Origin: Chloroflexota bacterium
GTDB taxonomy: Bacteria > Chloroflexota > Anaerolineae > Anaerolineales > Villigracilaceae
DNA: 64,000 nucleotides
Reading direction: 5' to 3'
Assembly (NCBI GenBank): GCA_016219545.1
Contig: JACRMH010000056.1
Coordinates: forward strand, 30,454-94,453
Shown: positions 48,811-56,592 of the stretch, in pieces
Layout: every line of letters begins with the position of its first letter
Numbering within the stretch: the stretch's first letter is position 1
Notes under the pieces: generated by a model
What the model was told of the DNA's origin: nothing
The model's database searches: none
What the model saw: only the letters and a program-made list of their open reading frames with translations
Translations under genes and position numbers: made by a program

Positions 48811-50667
48811 TTACTGGTCTTGCAGGAAGTATGAAATCATCGCATTGGTGCTCGCAGCATCCGGGCTCTCGCCAGCTATAAAGTTGGCAATAAAAGCTGG
48901 GTCTGTGAAGACTGAACCAGCCCAGGAACCGTGTCCGCCAGCCCATGAGCCGTGCCCGCCTGCCCAAGTGCTATATCCGCCAGCCCATGAGCCGTGACCG
49001 CCGGCCCACGAACCATGACCGCCGGCCCAGGAACCGTGTCCACCAGCCCAGGAGCCATGACCACCTGCCCACGAACCGTGTCCGCCCGCCCAGGAACCAT
49101 GACCACCTGCCCAAGAACCGTGTCCTCCAGCCCAGGAGCCGTGACCGCCGGACCACGAACCATGACCGCCATCCCAAGTGCCATATCCGCCGGCCCAATC
49201 TGTGAAGGGATCGTAAAGTCTGTACGTGCCAGTGGCTTCATCATAATAGGAGTAACCTTCATAATGTATGGTGCCGGCCAAATCCGCTTGAATATCCATG
49301 CCTTGATTTGCGCTGCCTGTTATCTTTGCAAATACAGCGTCAGGGGCGTTCGCGCGGCCTGAACCTTGCTGCCACATGCTGTAAAGCGCATCAGAACTTT
49401 CTTCATCTATCCACGGGAGGGCAGATTTGGTCAGCCGCATCTTGACTTGATTGGGGGTCAGAGACGGGTTTTTTGAAATTACGAGCGCTGCAATGCCTGA
49501 AACAATCGCAGTGGCTTGTGAGGTACCGGCCAGTTTAAAGTAGGGTTTCGTCGTAAGTGCATTGGCCGGATACTGCGTCATCAAATATGAGTCTGTTGGA
49601 ACTACTGAAACAATGTGTCCGCCCGGAGCGACCAGATCGGGTTTAACAAAGCCGTCCAATGTAGGACCAGCACCTGAAAACGGCGCGATGTAATCATCAC
49701 TCCAATCATCAGGTGTATAGTTATCTGTGAAAGCGCCAACTGTGACAACGTAAGGATTGTTGCCGGGAACTGTGATAGTCATCGCTTCTGGACCGCTGTT
49801 ACCTGCCGCTACAATGACAGTGATGCCGCTAGCCCAGGTTTTGGTCACTGCTTGATTGAGAGGATCAGCCCAGTAGGGTGACTGAACCGGGGAAACGAGT
49901 GAGAGGTTGACGATACGAATGTTGTAGCGAGTCTTATTTTGGATTACCCATTGCAGGCCTGAAATAACAGTCTCGTATGTGCCTGAGCCTGTTTCATCTA
50001 AAACACGCACGCCTGCCAGGTTGACACCCGGAGCAACGCCATTCCATTCGCCATCTGCGCCGATCTGACTGTTCGCAATGACACCAGCGACATGTGACCC
50101 ATGTCCATTAGGGTCAATAGGCCTTCTGCTTCCTTCAATAAAATCCTTCCAAGCTACTATTCGTCCCGATTCGTCATCTATGCTTTTTTTCAGCACGGTC
50201 AGATCACCGAGACCAGTATCAAGCACTGCCACTGTCACACCGGAACCAGTTATGTCATCTTCCCATACATTATCCGCGCCGACTACATCCGGGAAATCGG
50301 TGGCGGGAATGTCCTTATTTTCATTCTTGTCTTTGTCATGATCCTTGCCCCCATGTGAGTCATTGTCGCTTGACTCGACAGACCCATTGGGAGTGATCGC
50401 AACAATTTCCTTTTCAAGGCGTAATTGGGCGACTCCATCAGTGGATAGGAGCGCTCCAACTGCATTGATAATATCAAGGCGCGATGTGACTACGCCATTA
50501 TGTTTTTCAACCAATTGGGTTGCCTGGTCAGTTGTAGCTGCCTGAACGATATATGACCACTTTTGCGATGCTGATGCTGGCATTTCCCCAGTTAAGCTGA
50601 TCAGCATTCCAAGGATGACGACTATCGTCATCCCCCGTAGGAAGAAGGAAAATCTTTGTCGTTTCAT
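48811..50667 (-). CDS. Secreted subtilisin-like protease (S8) with W-x-G-G-H-G-S heptapeptide repeats
   Basis: A 618-residue exported serine protease. It has a signal (about 8-34), an inhibitor-like I9 pro-region (about 37-95), an acidic His/Asp/Lys linker (99-120) and a peptidase domain with Asp150 (VLDTGLG), His189 (NGHGSHVAG), Asn290 (AAGNSG) and Ser383 (LAGTSQATA), all in the S8 order. After a short C-terminal domain, residues 491-582 consist of heptads with 14 tryptophans at exact 7-residue spacing, nearly all W-A-G-G-H-G-S. A ~30-residue tail follows. The heptads probably form an extended or metal-binding, cell-surface-attached array; no equivalent domain name is known to me. A c-di-GMP-type riboswitch lies in the leader. 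Confidence 0.93.
   Translation of the reverse strand: MKRQRFSFFLRGMTIVVILGMLISLTGEMPASASQKWSYIVQAATTDQATQLVEKHNGVVTSRLDIINAVGALLSTDGVAQLRLEKEIVAITPNGSVESSDNDSHGGKDHDKDKNENKDIPATDFPDVVGADNVWEDDITGSGVTVAVLDTGLGDLTVLKKSIDDESGRIVAWKDFIEGSRRPIDPNGHGSHVAGVIANSQIGADGEWNGVAPGVNLAGVRVLDETGSGTYETVISGLQWVIQNKTRYNIRIVNLSLVSPVQSPYWADPLNQAVTKTWASGITVIVAAGNSGPEAMTITVPGNNPYVVTVGAFTDNYTPDDWSDDYIAPFSGAGPTLDGFVKPDLVAPGGHIVSVVPTDSYLMTQYPANALTTKPYFKLAGTSQATAIVSGIAALVISKNPSLTPNQVKMRLTKSALPWIDEESSDALYSMWQQGSGRANAPDAVFAKITGSANQGMDIQADLAGTIHYEGYSYYDEATGTYRLYDPFTDWAGGYGTWDGGHGSWSGGHGSWAGGHGSWAGGHGSWAGGHGSWAGGHGSWAGGHGSWAGGHGSWAGGHGSWAGGYSTWAGGHGSWAGGHGSWAGSVFTDPAFIANFIAGESPDAASTNAMISYFLQDQ
48922..49197 (-). repeat. 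21-bp tandem repeat encoding heptapeptides
   Basis: Fourteen units at exact 21-base spacing encode W[A/D/S]GG[H/Y][G/S][S/T]; the first, second and third units and one near the end vary (WAGGYGT, WDGGHGS, WSGGHGS, WAGGYST) and the others are identical at protein level. At DNA level third-codon positions differ between units, so the repeat is old and held by selection on the protein rather than a fresh duplication. Confidence 0.95.
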
Positions 50668-50690
50668 GGTGTCCTCCGATCAATGTCGGT

Positions 50691-50724
50691 AAAACAAACA
50701 GGTCTGGTTTATATGCCAGACCTG
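50691..50724 (-). terminator. Terminator/expression platform between riboswitch and protease gene
   Basis: On the minus strand CAGGTCTGG pairs with CCAGACCTG (50724-50716 with 50707-50699) around TTTATATG-type loop, and TTTGTTTT follows. It lies downstream of the aptamer and 24 bases before the start codon, the position expected of a transcription-control hairpin. Confidence 0.75.
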
Positions 50725-50747
50725 CGGGAAATTGATGGAGTTTCTCA

Positions 50748-50832
50748 ACTTCGGCGGCCTGGCAATCATGACCGATTTCTCGGCTTTAGACCCGTGGCTT
50801 TGCGTCGCCGGTTTTCACCAGCTTTGCCTTTT
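50748..50832 (-). promoter_or_regulatory. Cyclic-di-GMP-I (GEMM-I) riboswitch in the protease leader
   Basis: The minus-strand leader of the subtilase gene carries the marks of the c-di-GMP-I aptamer: GGCAAAGC, a GTGAAA-type tetraloop stem (CTGG...CCGG), then GACGCAAAGCCACGGGTCTA, a second stem closed by a GAAA loop, and GATTGCCAGGCCGCC. These match the conserved parts of the class: GGCAAA, the GAAA tetraloop, ACGCAAAGCC.CGGG.CTAA, and GCCAGG..GCC. A terminator hairpin follows (50691-50724). I judge the match by eye; the ligand and the ON/OFF sense were not tested. The remainder of the 50668-51030 gap holds the promoter and the terminator of the next gene. Confidence 0.85.
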
Positions 50833-50990
50833 TCGGTTACTTATTTGATAACATAATATCACTTTTAGTTATTAAAATAATATGCCCTTTCAAAACTGTA
50901 AGCCTTTTCAAGATAACTTTTTAAGCCTGTATACAAGGTCCAGTGTGACCAAGTGTAGCCATGGCAGGGGAATCCACCTCCCCCAAATAA

Positions 50991-51026
50991 AAATACAGAC
51001 GCTTTCTAAAGCGTCTGTATTTTTGA
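50991..51026 (-). terminator. Terminator of the F420 gene cluster
   Basis: A 15-base stem (AAATACAGACGCTTT at 50991-51005 with AAAGCGTCTGTATTT at 51008-51022) is followed on the minus strand by T/A-rich sequence. It lies just past the stop of the LLM oxidoreductase gene. Confidence 0.8.
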
Positions 51027-51030
51027 ATAA

Positions 51031-52029
51031 TTATTTTTGTGCAAAGGTGTCTATCAATAATCTGAAATTTCCACCCACCGGATACAGAATGGGGCAGGTA
51101 CATCCACGCTTGGTATATTCTGCTACTTTGGCGCGCGCTTCTGCAGGTGTGCCGGAAGCGGTGATCTTGAGCACCAATTCGTCAGGGACAAAATGTTTGG
51201 CTTTGTTGATCTGTTCTTTTGTGGCTGGCCATCCCAAAATGGACTGGATCTCATGCACCACTTCATCAGAGACGCCCGAGGCTTTGGCGATGTGCGGCTG
51301 TTGTGCCATGTATTGACAGAGCAGCATCTTGCTGTAATCGATTGCTTTGTCATGGTCTTCATCCACCGAGCAGACAATTAATTGCGGACGGTCAAGGTCT
51401 TCCATTTTACGCCCCGATTTCATTAATCCCTTTTCGAGCAACTCCATTGCTTTGTCATTGTAGGATGGCTCGACACAATAATTCAGGACAGCGCCATCTG
51501 CGATTTCGCCTGTCATTTCCATCATCATATCGCCTGTCGCGCCGATCATGATGGGAACATTACGCGGTTCGCGGCGGCCGTGGACTACATCCAACTCAAT
51601 ATCCTTTACATGGATGAACTCACCGTCAAACGAGACGCGCTCCATGTTGAGCAGTCTTCTCATGATCTGAACAGTTTCCTTCATGGCTGTCAAAGGTCTC
51701 TTGCGGTCAATGCCCACATTCCTGGCTAGGGGATCCCACCATGCGCCCAAGCCGCAGATGATTCGATTTGGTGCAAGGTCATCCAAAGTCAAGAAAGTGG
51801 CGGCCAGCAAACCGATGTTGCGAGTCCAGTTATTGATCACGCCCGATCCGACTTTGATCTTGTTCGTCACCGCTGCATAGGCCGCCATTGGCACAATCGC
51901 ATCGCGGACAAGTCTCGACTCAGCCTGCCATACAGCTTCAAAACCTTTTTCCTCCGCGTACTTGGCATAATCCAATCCGTCACGGAGATCGTGAGAATCT
52001 TGCAGGTAAAGGGCAACTCGTTCAGTCAT
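51031..52029 (-). CDS. LLM-class F420-dependent oxidoreductase (Mer-like)
   Basis: A 332-residue luciferase-like monooxygenase-fold protein of the F420-dependent group. It shows an N-terminal barrel strand with DLRDGLDYAKYAEEKGFEAVWQAES, then IVPMAAYAAVTNKIKVGSGVINNWTRN and LDDLAPNRIICGLGAWWDPLARNVG, the usual phosphate-binding and F420-site region. Mer, F420-dependent glucose-6-phosphate dehydrogenase and tetrahydromethanopterin reductase-like enzymes share this pattern; the substrate is unknown. It is the last gene of the minus-strand F420 run. The ATG at 52029 follows a GGAG site. Confidence 0.88.
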   Translation of the reverse strand: MTERVALYLQDSHDLRDGLDYAKYAEEKGFEAVWQAESRLVRDAIVPMAAYAAVTNKIKVGSGVINNWTRNIGLLAATFLTLDDLAPNRIICGLGAWWDPLARNVGIDRKRPLTAMKETVQIMRRLLNMERVSFDGEFIHVKDIELDVVHGRREPRNVPIMIGATGDMMMEMTGEIADGAVLNYCVEPSYNDKAMELLEKGLMKSGRKMEDLDRPQLIVCSVDEDHDKAIDYSKMLLCQYMAQQPHIAKASGVSDEVVHEIQSILGWPATKEQINKAKHFVPDELVLKITASGTPAEARAKVAEYTKRGCTCPILYPVGGNFRLLIDTFAQK

Positions 52030-52068
52030 GGTTTGTCTCCTCGAAGAAAATTGTTTAGCTGATTGCTT

Positions 52069-52683
52069 CTAACCTTCTACCTTCGACCCTTCCATTTTAC
52101 GTATCAATTCAAAATCCTCTGGAAGATCAAGGTCTAATCCAAGTGACGGTAATTCAACGATCTCCAAACGTGCGCCGGATTTTATAGCGCGGTCACAATG
52201 GCGTTTGAATGAACCTTCGCCGAAATCATATTCGATCTGCCCGGCGGGACAGATCAATAAAGCATTCGTCCCTTTGCCATGACGGTCTGGCGCAATGACG
52301 ACGACCGGTGGTTTCACTGCGCGGTCAATCAACGCCAGCACATCCTCTCGCTCCAGCAATGGCAGGTCGGCAGGCAGCACCAAGACGCCGTGTGTGGCAT
52401 GGACTTTCGCTACAACGGTTGCCCGCGCCAGCGCGGTATTCAAATGAGGGTTGCCATCTTCCTGCACGGTCTTTGCTCCGTGATTGCGGGCAATTGTCAG
52501 CGCGTGCGGGTCGCGGCTCACCACCAACACCTGATCCAATTCTTTTAGTGATGAGAGTGTCGTGAGCGTGTGCTCCAATAATTCCTGATTTAATACGGTT
52601 CTTTCATCTTCGGTAAGTATTCCAGATAACCGCGACTTGCCACGTCGCAAAGGTTTTACAGGGACGATTGCCCAAAGTGTCAT
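52069..52683 (-). CDS. cofC: Phospholactate/phosphoenolpyruvate guanylyltransferase, CofC/FbiD
   Basis: A 204-residue nucleotidyltransferase that activates 2-phospholactate or PEP with GTP for the F420 side chain. It has WAIVPVKPLRRGKSRL, the glycosyltransferase-like nucleotide loop, then LVVSRDPHALTIARN and VLPADLPLL (the metal Asp), and SFKRHCDRAIKSGARLEIVELPSLGLDLDLPEDFELI at the end, which are CofC hallmarks. The ATG at 52683 sits just past the cofD stop (52685), so the two are translationally linked. The presence of a FbiB-like reductase nearby favours the PEP route. Confidence 0.92.
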   Translation of the reverse strand: MTLWAIVPVKPLRRGKSRLSGILTEDERTVLNQELLEHTLTTLSSLKELDQVLVVSRDPHALTIARNHGAKTVQEDGNPHLNTALARATVVAKVHATHGVLVLPADLPLLEREDVLALIDRAVKPPVVVIAPDRHGKGTNALLICPAGQIEYDFGEGSFKRHCDRAIKSGARLEIVELPSLGLDLDLPEDFELIRKMEGSKVEG

Positions 52684-52684
52684 T

Positions 52685-53590
52685 TTATAAACTCCCAATA
52701 AAGTTTAACACATCCGCTGCCAATCGAGCGCGATCTTCAAAGGTATTCATAAATGTATTTGTAACCAGCGTTCTTGTTTTGATTTTATCTGATAACTGCA
52801 TATCCACAGTGTCCAACACAAATCCGATTAATAGGTTTCTGTAATGCTCTGCTACAGCCAGAGCCGAAGGTTCAATTCCAAGTTCAGTATACATTTTTGC
52901 CGCAGGTCCTTTCACGGTTTGCCCGCCGATAATGGGCGAGACCGCGATCACAGGTTTGTTTATTTTTTTGATGACTCGCAGAATGGGATCCACGCTCACC
53001 CAGGGATTGGACGGGCAAATGACGATTGCCTCAGCCGATTCAATCGCTTCTTTCGCGCCGACAGTTGATTCAGCGACATCGATTCCGTCGAACCGAAAGC
53101 CTTTGACTCTCGGCTCGCAATGTCTGTGGACAAAGTATTCCTGAAACGCCAGTTCGCCTTCATCTGTATCTACAATCGTCCGCACAGGCGAATCAGACAT
53201 GGGCAAAACAGTCTGTTTAATTCCCCATGCCGTGCAAAAATCTTTAGTGATTTCTGAAAGCGACTTTCCCGCTTTCATTCTTCTCGTTCTTTCAAGATGC
53301 GTGGCAATATCCTGGTCGCCCAGCCGGAACCAGTTGGGTCCGCCAAGTTTTTCTATATTTGCAATCGTGTTCCAGGTTTCGTTGACTCGTCCCCAGCCGG
53401 TTTCAGGGTTTGCCAACCCGGCGAGGGTATAGCAGACAGTATCCAAGTCAGGACAAATATACATCCCCAAATGCTCAAAGTCATCGCCCGTGTTGACGAT
53501 GACGGTCAGGTCTTCAGGTGGAAGGATTTGGGCAAGTCCGTGCGCAAGTTTCGCGCCGCCGACTCCGCCCGCAAGAGCAACTATTTTCAT
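52685..53590 (-). CDS. cofD: 2-phospho-L-lactate (or PEP) transferase CofD
   Basis: A 301-residue enzyme that joins the activated three-carbon acid to FO to make F420-0 or dehydro-F420-0. The N-terminal ALAGGVGGAKLAHGLAQIL, then VNTGDDFEHLGMYICPDLDTVCYTLAGL, WFRLGDQDIATHL and the AIVICPSNPWVSVDPIL, SPIIGG region are the CofD signature. The length is typical. It lies directly upstream of cofC in the same run. Confidence 0.95.
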   Translation of the reverse strand: MKIVALAGGVGGAKLAHGLAQILPPEDLTVIVNTGDDFEHLGMYICPDLDTVCYTLAGLANPETGWGRVNETWNTIANIEKLGGPNWFRLGDQDIATHLERTRRMKAGKSLSEITKDFCTAWGIKQTVLPMSDSPVRTIVDTDEGELAFQEYFVHRHCEPRVKGFRFDGIDVAESTVGAKEAIESAEAIVICPSNPWVSVDPILRVIKKINKPVIAVSPIIGGQTVKGPAAKMYTELGIEPSALAVAEHYRNLLIGFVLDTVDMQLSDKIKTRTLVTNTFMNTFEDRARLAADVLNFIGSL

Positions 53591-53597
53591 GGCTGTT

Positions 53598-53969
53598 TTA
53601 ATGAATTAAACTCTCAATACCCTTTTCCATTAAGATTTTTATCCCGACATAGTACAGATAAAATAAAAAGACAATTTTTATTCCAAGACTAATGAAGTGG
53701 TAATACTTTAATTTGTGCTTTTCAAGGGTAGACGAAACTCTATTTTTGTTTCCTATTAATCGGGTGATTTTGAAGGCTGGTTGCCAGTAAGGAAATAGCC
53801 ATAAAATACTAAAGAAAGTGGCAAACATGATAATGCCTACACCTGTACCCGCAAATATTGTAATTGGTGTAATTAGAAAAAAATATAATCCCAGAATTAG
53901 AATGGTTTTTGGCTTGGCAATTACATTTTGAAATTGTTCAATCCATTTTTCGTTTTCTGTTTCTTTCAT
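53598..53969 (-). CDS. Small membrane protein in the F420 cluster
   Basis: A 123-residue protein with three membrane segments (about 20-42, 44-60 and 92-112), joined by a basic loop (FKITRLIGNKNRVSSTLEKHKLKYY). I recognise no family. It is more AT-rich than its neighbours. It starts 2 bases after the nitroreductase stop and ends 7 bases before cofD, so it is transcribed with the F420 genes; a role in F420 metabolism is not implied by its sequence. Confidence 0.6.
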   Translation of the reverse strand: MKETENEKWIEQFQNVIAKPKTILILGLYFFLITPITIFAGTGVGIIMFATFFSILWLFPYWQPAFKITRLIGNKNRVSSTLEKHKLKYYHFISLGIKIVFLFYLYYVGIKILMEKGIESLIH

Positions 53970-53971
53970 GG

Positions 53972-54589
53972 TTACATTTCCATTGAAATTAAAACATCAT
54001 TTAGAGATTTTCTTTCCCTTACTTCTGGAATCTTCGCAGGATAGCCAAGGAAGTACATGGCTTGCGGTTCCCATGTTTTTGGTAAATCTAGCGCAGATTG
54101 CACTGTTTCCTGTGCAAAAAGCGGACTGCACACCCAGACCGCCCCCAATCCTTCGGCGTGGGCGGCGAGGAGTATGTGCATCCCTGCATTGGCGGTGGAC
54201 TGCGTTGCCATGATGTATTCGGCTTTTTTTCTGTGTTTGTCGGGATAGGTGTCCATGTCGCTCATATCTACACTGAGGATAATGACAACAGGCGCGGAGA
54301 GGATTCTGTCTTTGGAGCGGGCCACAAGATGCAAAATTTCATCAGATGTATATTTGTCGTTTTCGAGCTCGTGTTGATACTTGCTGACCATCGCTTCGGC
54401 TAAATGTGTTTTGGCAGGTAGATCTGACACCACGCAAAATCTCCAGGGCTGGCGGTTATGCGCGGATGGGGCGAATGTGGCAGTGGTGAGAATCTCCTCG
54501 ATCACCGAAGCAGGAATCGGGTCCGGTTTGAAGCGGCGCACCGAGCGGCGGGTCCGCAGAAAGCGATGCAAATCCTCTTTAGTGGGCAT
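53972..54589 (-). CDS. Nitroreductase-family FMN protein (candidate dehydro-F420-0 reductase)
   Basis: A 205-residue nitroreductase-fold FMN enzyme: LRTRRSVRRFKPDPIPASVIEEIL, then FAPSAHNRQPWRF, and GLGAVWVCSPLFAQETVQ with LGYPAKIPEVRERKSL at the end. The pattern is that of the C-terminal domain of FbiB, which reduces dehydro-F420-0 in the PEP-based pathway. Its place inside the F420 run supports this, but the single-domain form could also be another reductase. The ATG at 54589 overlaps the upstream PPOX gene by 11 bases. Confidence 0.8.
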   Translation of the reverse strand: MPTKEDLHRFLRTRRSVRRFKPDPIPASVIEEILTTATFAPSAHNRQPWRFCVVSDLPAKTHLAEAMVSKYQHELENDKYTSDEILHLVARSKDRILSAPVVIILSVDMSDMDTYPDKHRKKAEYIMATQSTANAGMHILLAAHAEGLGAVWVCSPLFAQETVQSALDLPKTWEPQAMYFLGYPAKIPEVRERKSLNDVLISMEM

Positions 54590-54977
54590 CAATCTTGGTC
54601 GGCAGGATTTTGTATGTGACTCTTTGGTCGCTCTGCTTTCGATTGGAAAATTTTTTGTTGCCCGTATATTTGAAGGATAGTGCATCAATGTGAGTATCTG
54701 CGCCTTCAGTGGTGATCTCTACCACCTTGCCACGTATTTGGAGATAGCGATATGGGTCGGCTGGGTCGGTGATGCATAGTGCTACATTTGGACGGGCGCG
54801 CATGTTCTTGTCTTTGATGCGCCCGGCAGCCGAGTTAATGAGGATGTGTTCGCCATCGGTGTTGAACCAAATGGGTGTTACCTGCGGTGTGCCGTCTGGC
54901 ATGATGGTAGCGAGGTATAAATAAGCTTTCTTTTCATCAGAGAGAAGGTCTTGCATTGCTTCAGGAATTTTGATCAT
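54579..54977 (-). CDS. PPOX-class F420-dependent oxidoreductase (FDOR)
   Basis: A 132-residue split beta-barrel protein of the pyridoxamine-oxidase-like flavin/deazaflavin reductase family. KKAYLYLATIMPDGTPQVTPIWFNTDGEHILINSAAGRIKDKNMRARPNVALCITDP is the typical N-terminal part. The F420-binding members in this group act on biliverdin, mycobacterial lipids or unknown compounds. It overlaps the nitroreductase gene by 11 bases. Cofactor use is assigned from gene neighbourhood and family, not from a test. Confidence 0.85.
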   Translation of the reverse strand: MIKIPEAMQDLLSDEKKAYLYLATIMPDGTPQVTPIWFNTDGEHILINSAAGRIKDKNMRARPNVALCITDPADPYRYLQIRGKVVEITTEGADTHIDALSFKYTGNKKFSNRKQSDQRVTYKILPTKIDAH

Positions 54978-55045
54978 TTGTGCCTCAGAAATTATTGTAA
55001 GTGGAGTGTATCAAAGGCTCATAAGATTTATGTTAGTCTTTTTTG

Positions 55046-55813
55046 CTAACGAAACATATCCTGTCCCTTTGGGCGGATGAGTTCTTTGAGCGAACCCTCG
55101 CCAAGCGGATAAGGGAATCCGCGCACATGCACAGCGGGAGTCCCTTCGGCAGCTTGCCCCATAACGAGGGATGCGGCAGCGGCGAGCTCATCTGCCACGC
55201 CGACAACCGTGATCTTGAGCGTGTAACCAAATAAGTCTTTCCATCCGCGTTCATCAACCAACGCGGGGAGACCGCTTAAGCCAATGCAAAGCCCGACCGT
55301 GCCATTCCGCCAGGCGCGTCCGTGCGAGTCAATGATCATGACGCCGATGTTTTTTCCAGTAAGCTGTTTTATCTTTTCACGAATATTCCGGGACGACCCA
55401 TCAGGGTCTTTGGGAAGCAGCAAGACATATTCGTCGTTTTCATCCCCCGTTCCCATGACATTTGAGTGGTCAATGCCTGCATTGGCGCAGACGAAGCCAA
55501 GTTTGTGCTCCACAATGATCGTTCCAACCCGTACACGCAACACCTCGTTGCTTTCTTGAAGCATAAGTTCGATCACGCGCGGGTCTTTGTCTGCCTTTTG
55601 TGCAAGTTCGATTGCGCTTTGGGTCGGAGTGACAGTGGCAATGTTTACCATCCGTCCTTCGCTTTTGCTGACGATCTTTTGCGCGAGGACAAGGATGTCA
55701 TCATCCTGGAGTTCGACCTTGGTTTCCAGCAATGACTTAACGAGAATATCCGCCAAGTTGTCGTCTTGGCGGATGAGGGGAATGTTTTGGAGTGAGGTGA
55801 GGGTTAAAGACAT
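55046..55813 (-). CDS. cofE: Coenzyme F420-0:L-glutamate ligase
   Basis: A 255-residue enzyme that adds glutamate residues to F420-0. It shows IPLIRQDDNLADIL, then DDDILVLAQKIVSKSEGR, VGTIIVEHKLGFVCANAGIDHSNV, LLLPKDPDGSSRNIREKIKQLTG and VGLCIGLSGLPALVDERGWKDLFGYTLKITVVGVADELAAAASLVMGQA, all CofE hallmarks. It lacks the extra FbiB C-terminal nitroreductase domain, which is instead a separate gene at 53972-54589. The ATG at 55813 (MSLTLTSL) is the family-like start. An inverted repeat precedes it. Confidence 0.94.
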   Translation of the reverse strand: MSLTLTSLQNIPLIRQDDNLADILVKSLLETKVELQDDDILVLAQKIVSKSEGRMVNIATVTPTQSAIELAQKADKDPRVIELMLQESNEVLRVRVGTIIVEHKLGFVCANAGIDHSNVMGTGDENDEYVLLLPKDPDGSSRNIREKIKQLTGKNIGVMIIDSHGRAWRNGTVGLCIGLSGLPALVDERGWKDLFGYTLKITVVGVADELAAAASLVMGQAAEGTPAVHVRGFPYPLGEGSLKELIRPKGQDMFR

Positions 55814-55825
55814 TTTAGTAAATGG

Positions 55826-55861
55826 TAAATGGTAATTGGCAGATTTACCAATTACCATTTA
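55826..55861. repeat. Inverted repeat before cofE
   Basis: A 14-base perfect stem (TAAATGGTAATTGG at 55826-55839 with its complement at 55848-55861) lies between the NADPH:F420 reductase stop and the cofE start. It has no T-run, so it could be an RNA hairpin or a short repeat element rather than a terminator. Confidence 0.7.
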
Positions 55862-55864
55862 CTT

Positions 55865-56539
55865 TTATTTCGCTATACCTGTAATTTTTATCCCCGCATG
55901 TGTTGAGCCGTATTTCTTGTTGATGCCGATCAAGATGCTGGTCAATCCTTCAACCACAACGGAATTTTCAAGCGGGCCGGCATCCCAGCCGCGCAACCCG
56001 GCTGCTTCCACCAGTTTAATGGTCTCGGTGCGGGCATCATTGCTTGTGCCAGTCACGAGTACGTCACATTCAACATCCGCGTCAACCAGTAATTGGTCGT
56101 GCCCGATATTTTGAAAAGCAGCGCACACTTGCACATCCTCGCCGACGATTTGTTTCGCTTCCTGTGCGGCAGAACCTGCGGCAGGCATTTGCACGGTGGC
56201 AACTTTTGGCGGTACGAGCGGGACGGTCACATCCACGAGCAGCTTTCCCTTCAATTCATCTTTGACGGATTCCAATGTGTCGCGATGCGCTGCATATGGG
56301 ACAGTGATCACGACGATATTCGCTTCACGCGCCGCCTCAAGGTTGGTCATGCCTTCGACGGAGATTCCTTCGCTGAGCATTTCCGTGATCTCATGCGCCG
56401 CCGCGACAGCCTTCTCCGCCGTCCGTGAACCTATGCGGACATGATAGCCCGCACGTGCCCAGCGATAAGCCAGTCCTTTGCCTTCCTTGCCGGTCCCGCC
56501 TAATACGGCGATGGATAATAAAAGTTTTGATTCAGTCAT
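55865..56539 (-). CDS. npdG: NADPH-dependent F420 reductase (Fno/NpdG)
   Basis: A 224-residue enzyme that exchanges hydride between NADPH and F420. The N-terminal SIAVLGGTGKEGKGLAYRWARAG is the GxGxxG dinucleotide loop followed by IGSRTAEKA, which recognises the NADP phosphate. Further marks are VVITVPYAAHRDTL, DVTVPL and GPLENSVVVEGLTSILIGINKKY at the end. The ATG at 56539 has GGAG before it. It is the upstream-most F420 gene and gives the cluster a route to reduced F420. Confidence 0.93.
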   Translation of the reverse strand: MTESKLLLSIAVLGGTGKEGKGLAYRWARAGYHVRIGSRTAEKAVAAAHEITEMLSEGISVEGMTNLEAAREANIVVITVPYAAHRDTLESVKDELKGKLLVDVTVPLVPPKVATVQMPAAGSAAQEAKQIVGEDVQVCAAFQNIGHDQLLVDADVECDVLVTGTSNDARTETIKLVEAAGLRGWDAGPLENSVVVEGLTSILIGINKKYGSTHAGIKITGIAK

Positions 56540-56592
56540 GGGTCTCCAGGAGAGTGTCGAAGATAGTGTCAAGTGTCGAAAGTGTCAGGGTG

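Noticed and set aside
48922..49197. Regular 21-base repeat that might suggest a CRISPR array.
   Set aside because: The period is 21 with no variable spacers, and it encodes a heptapeptide in frame with the protease.
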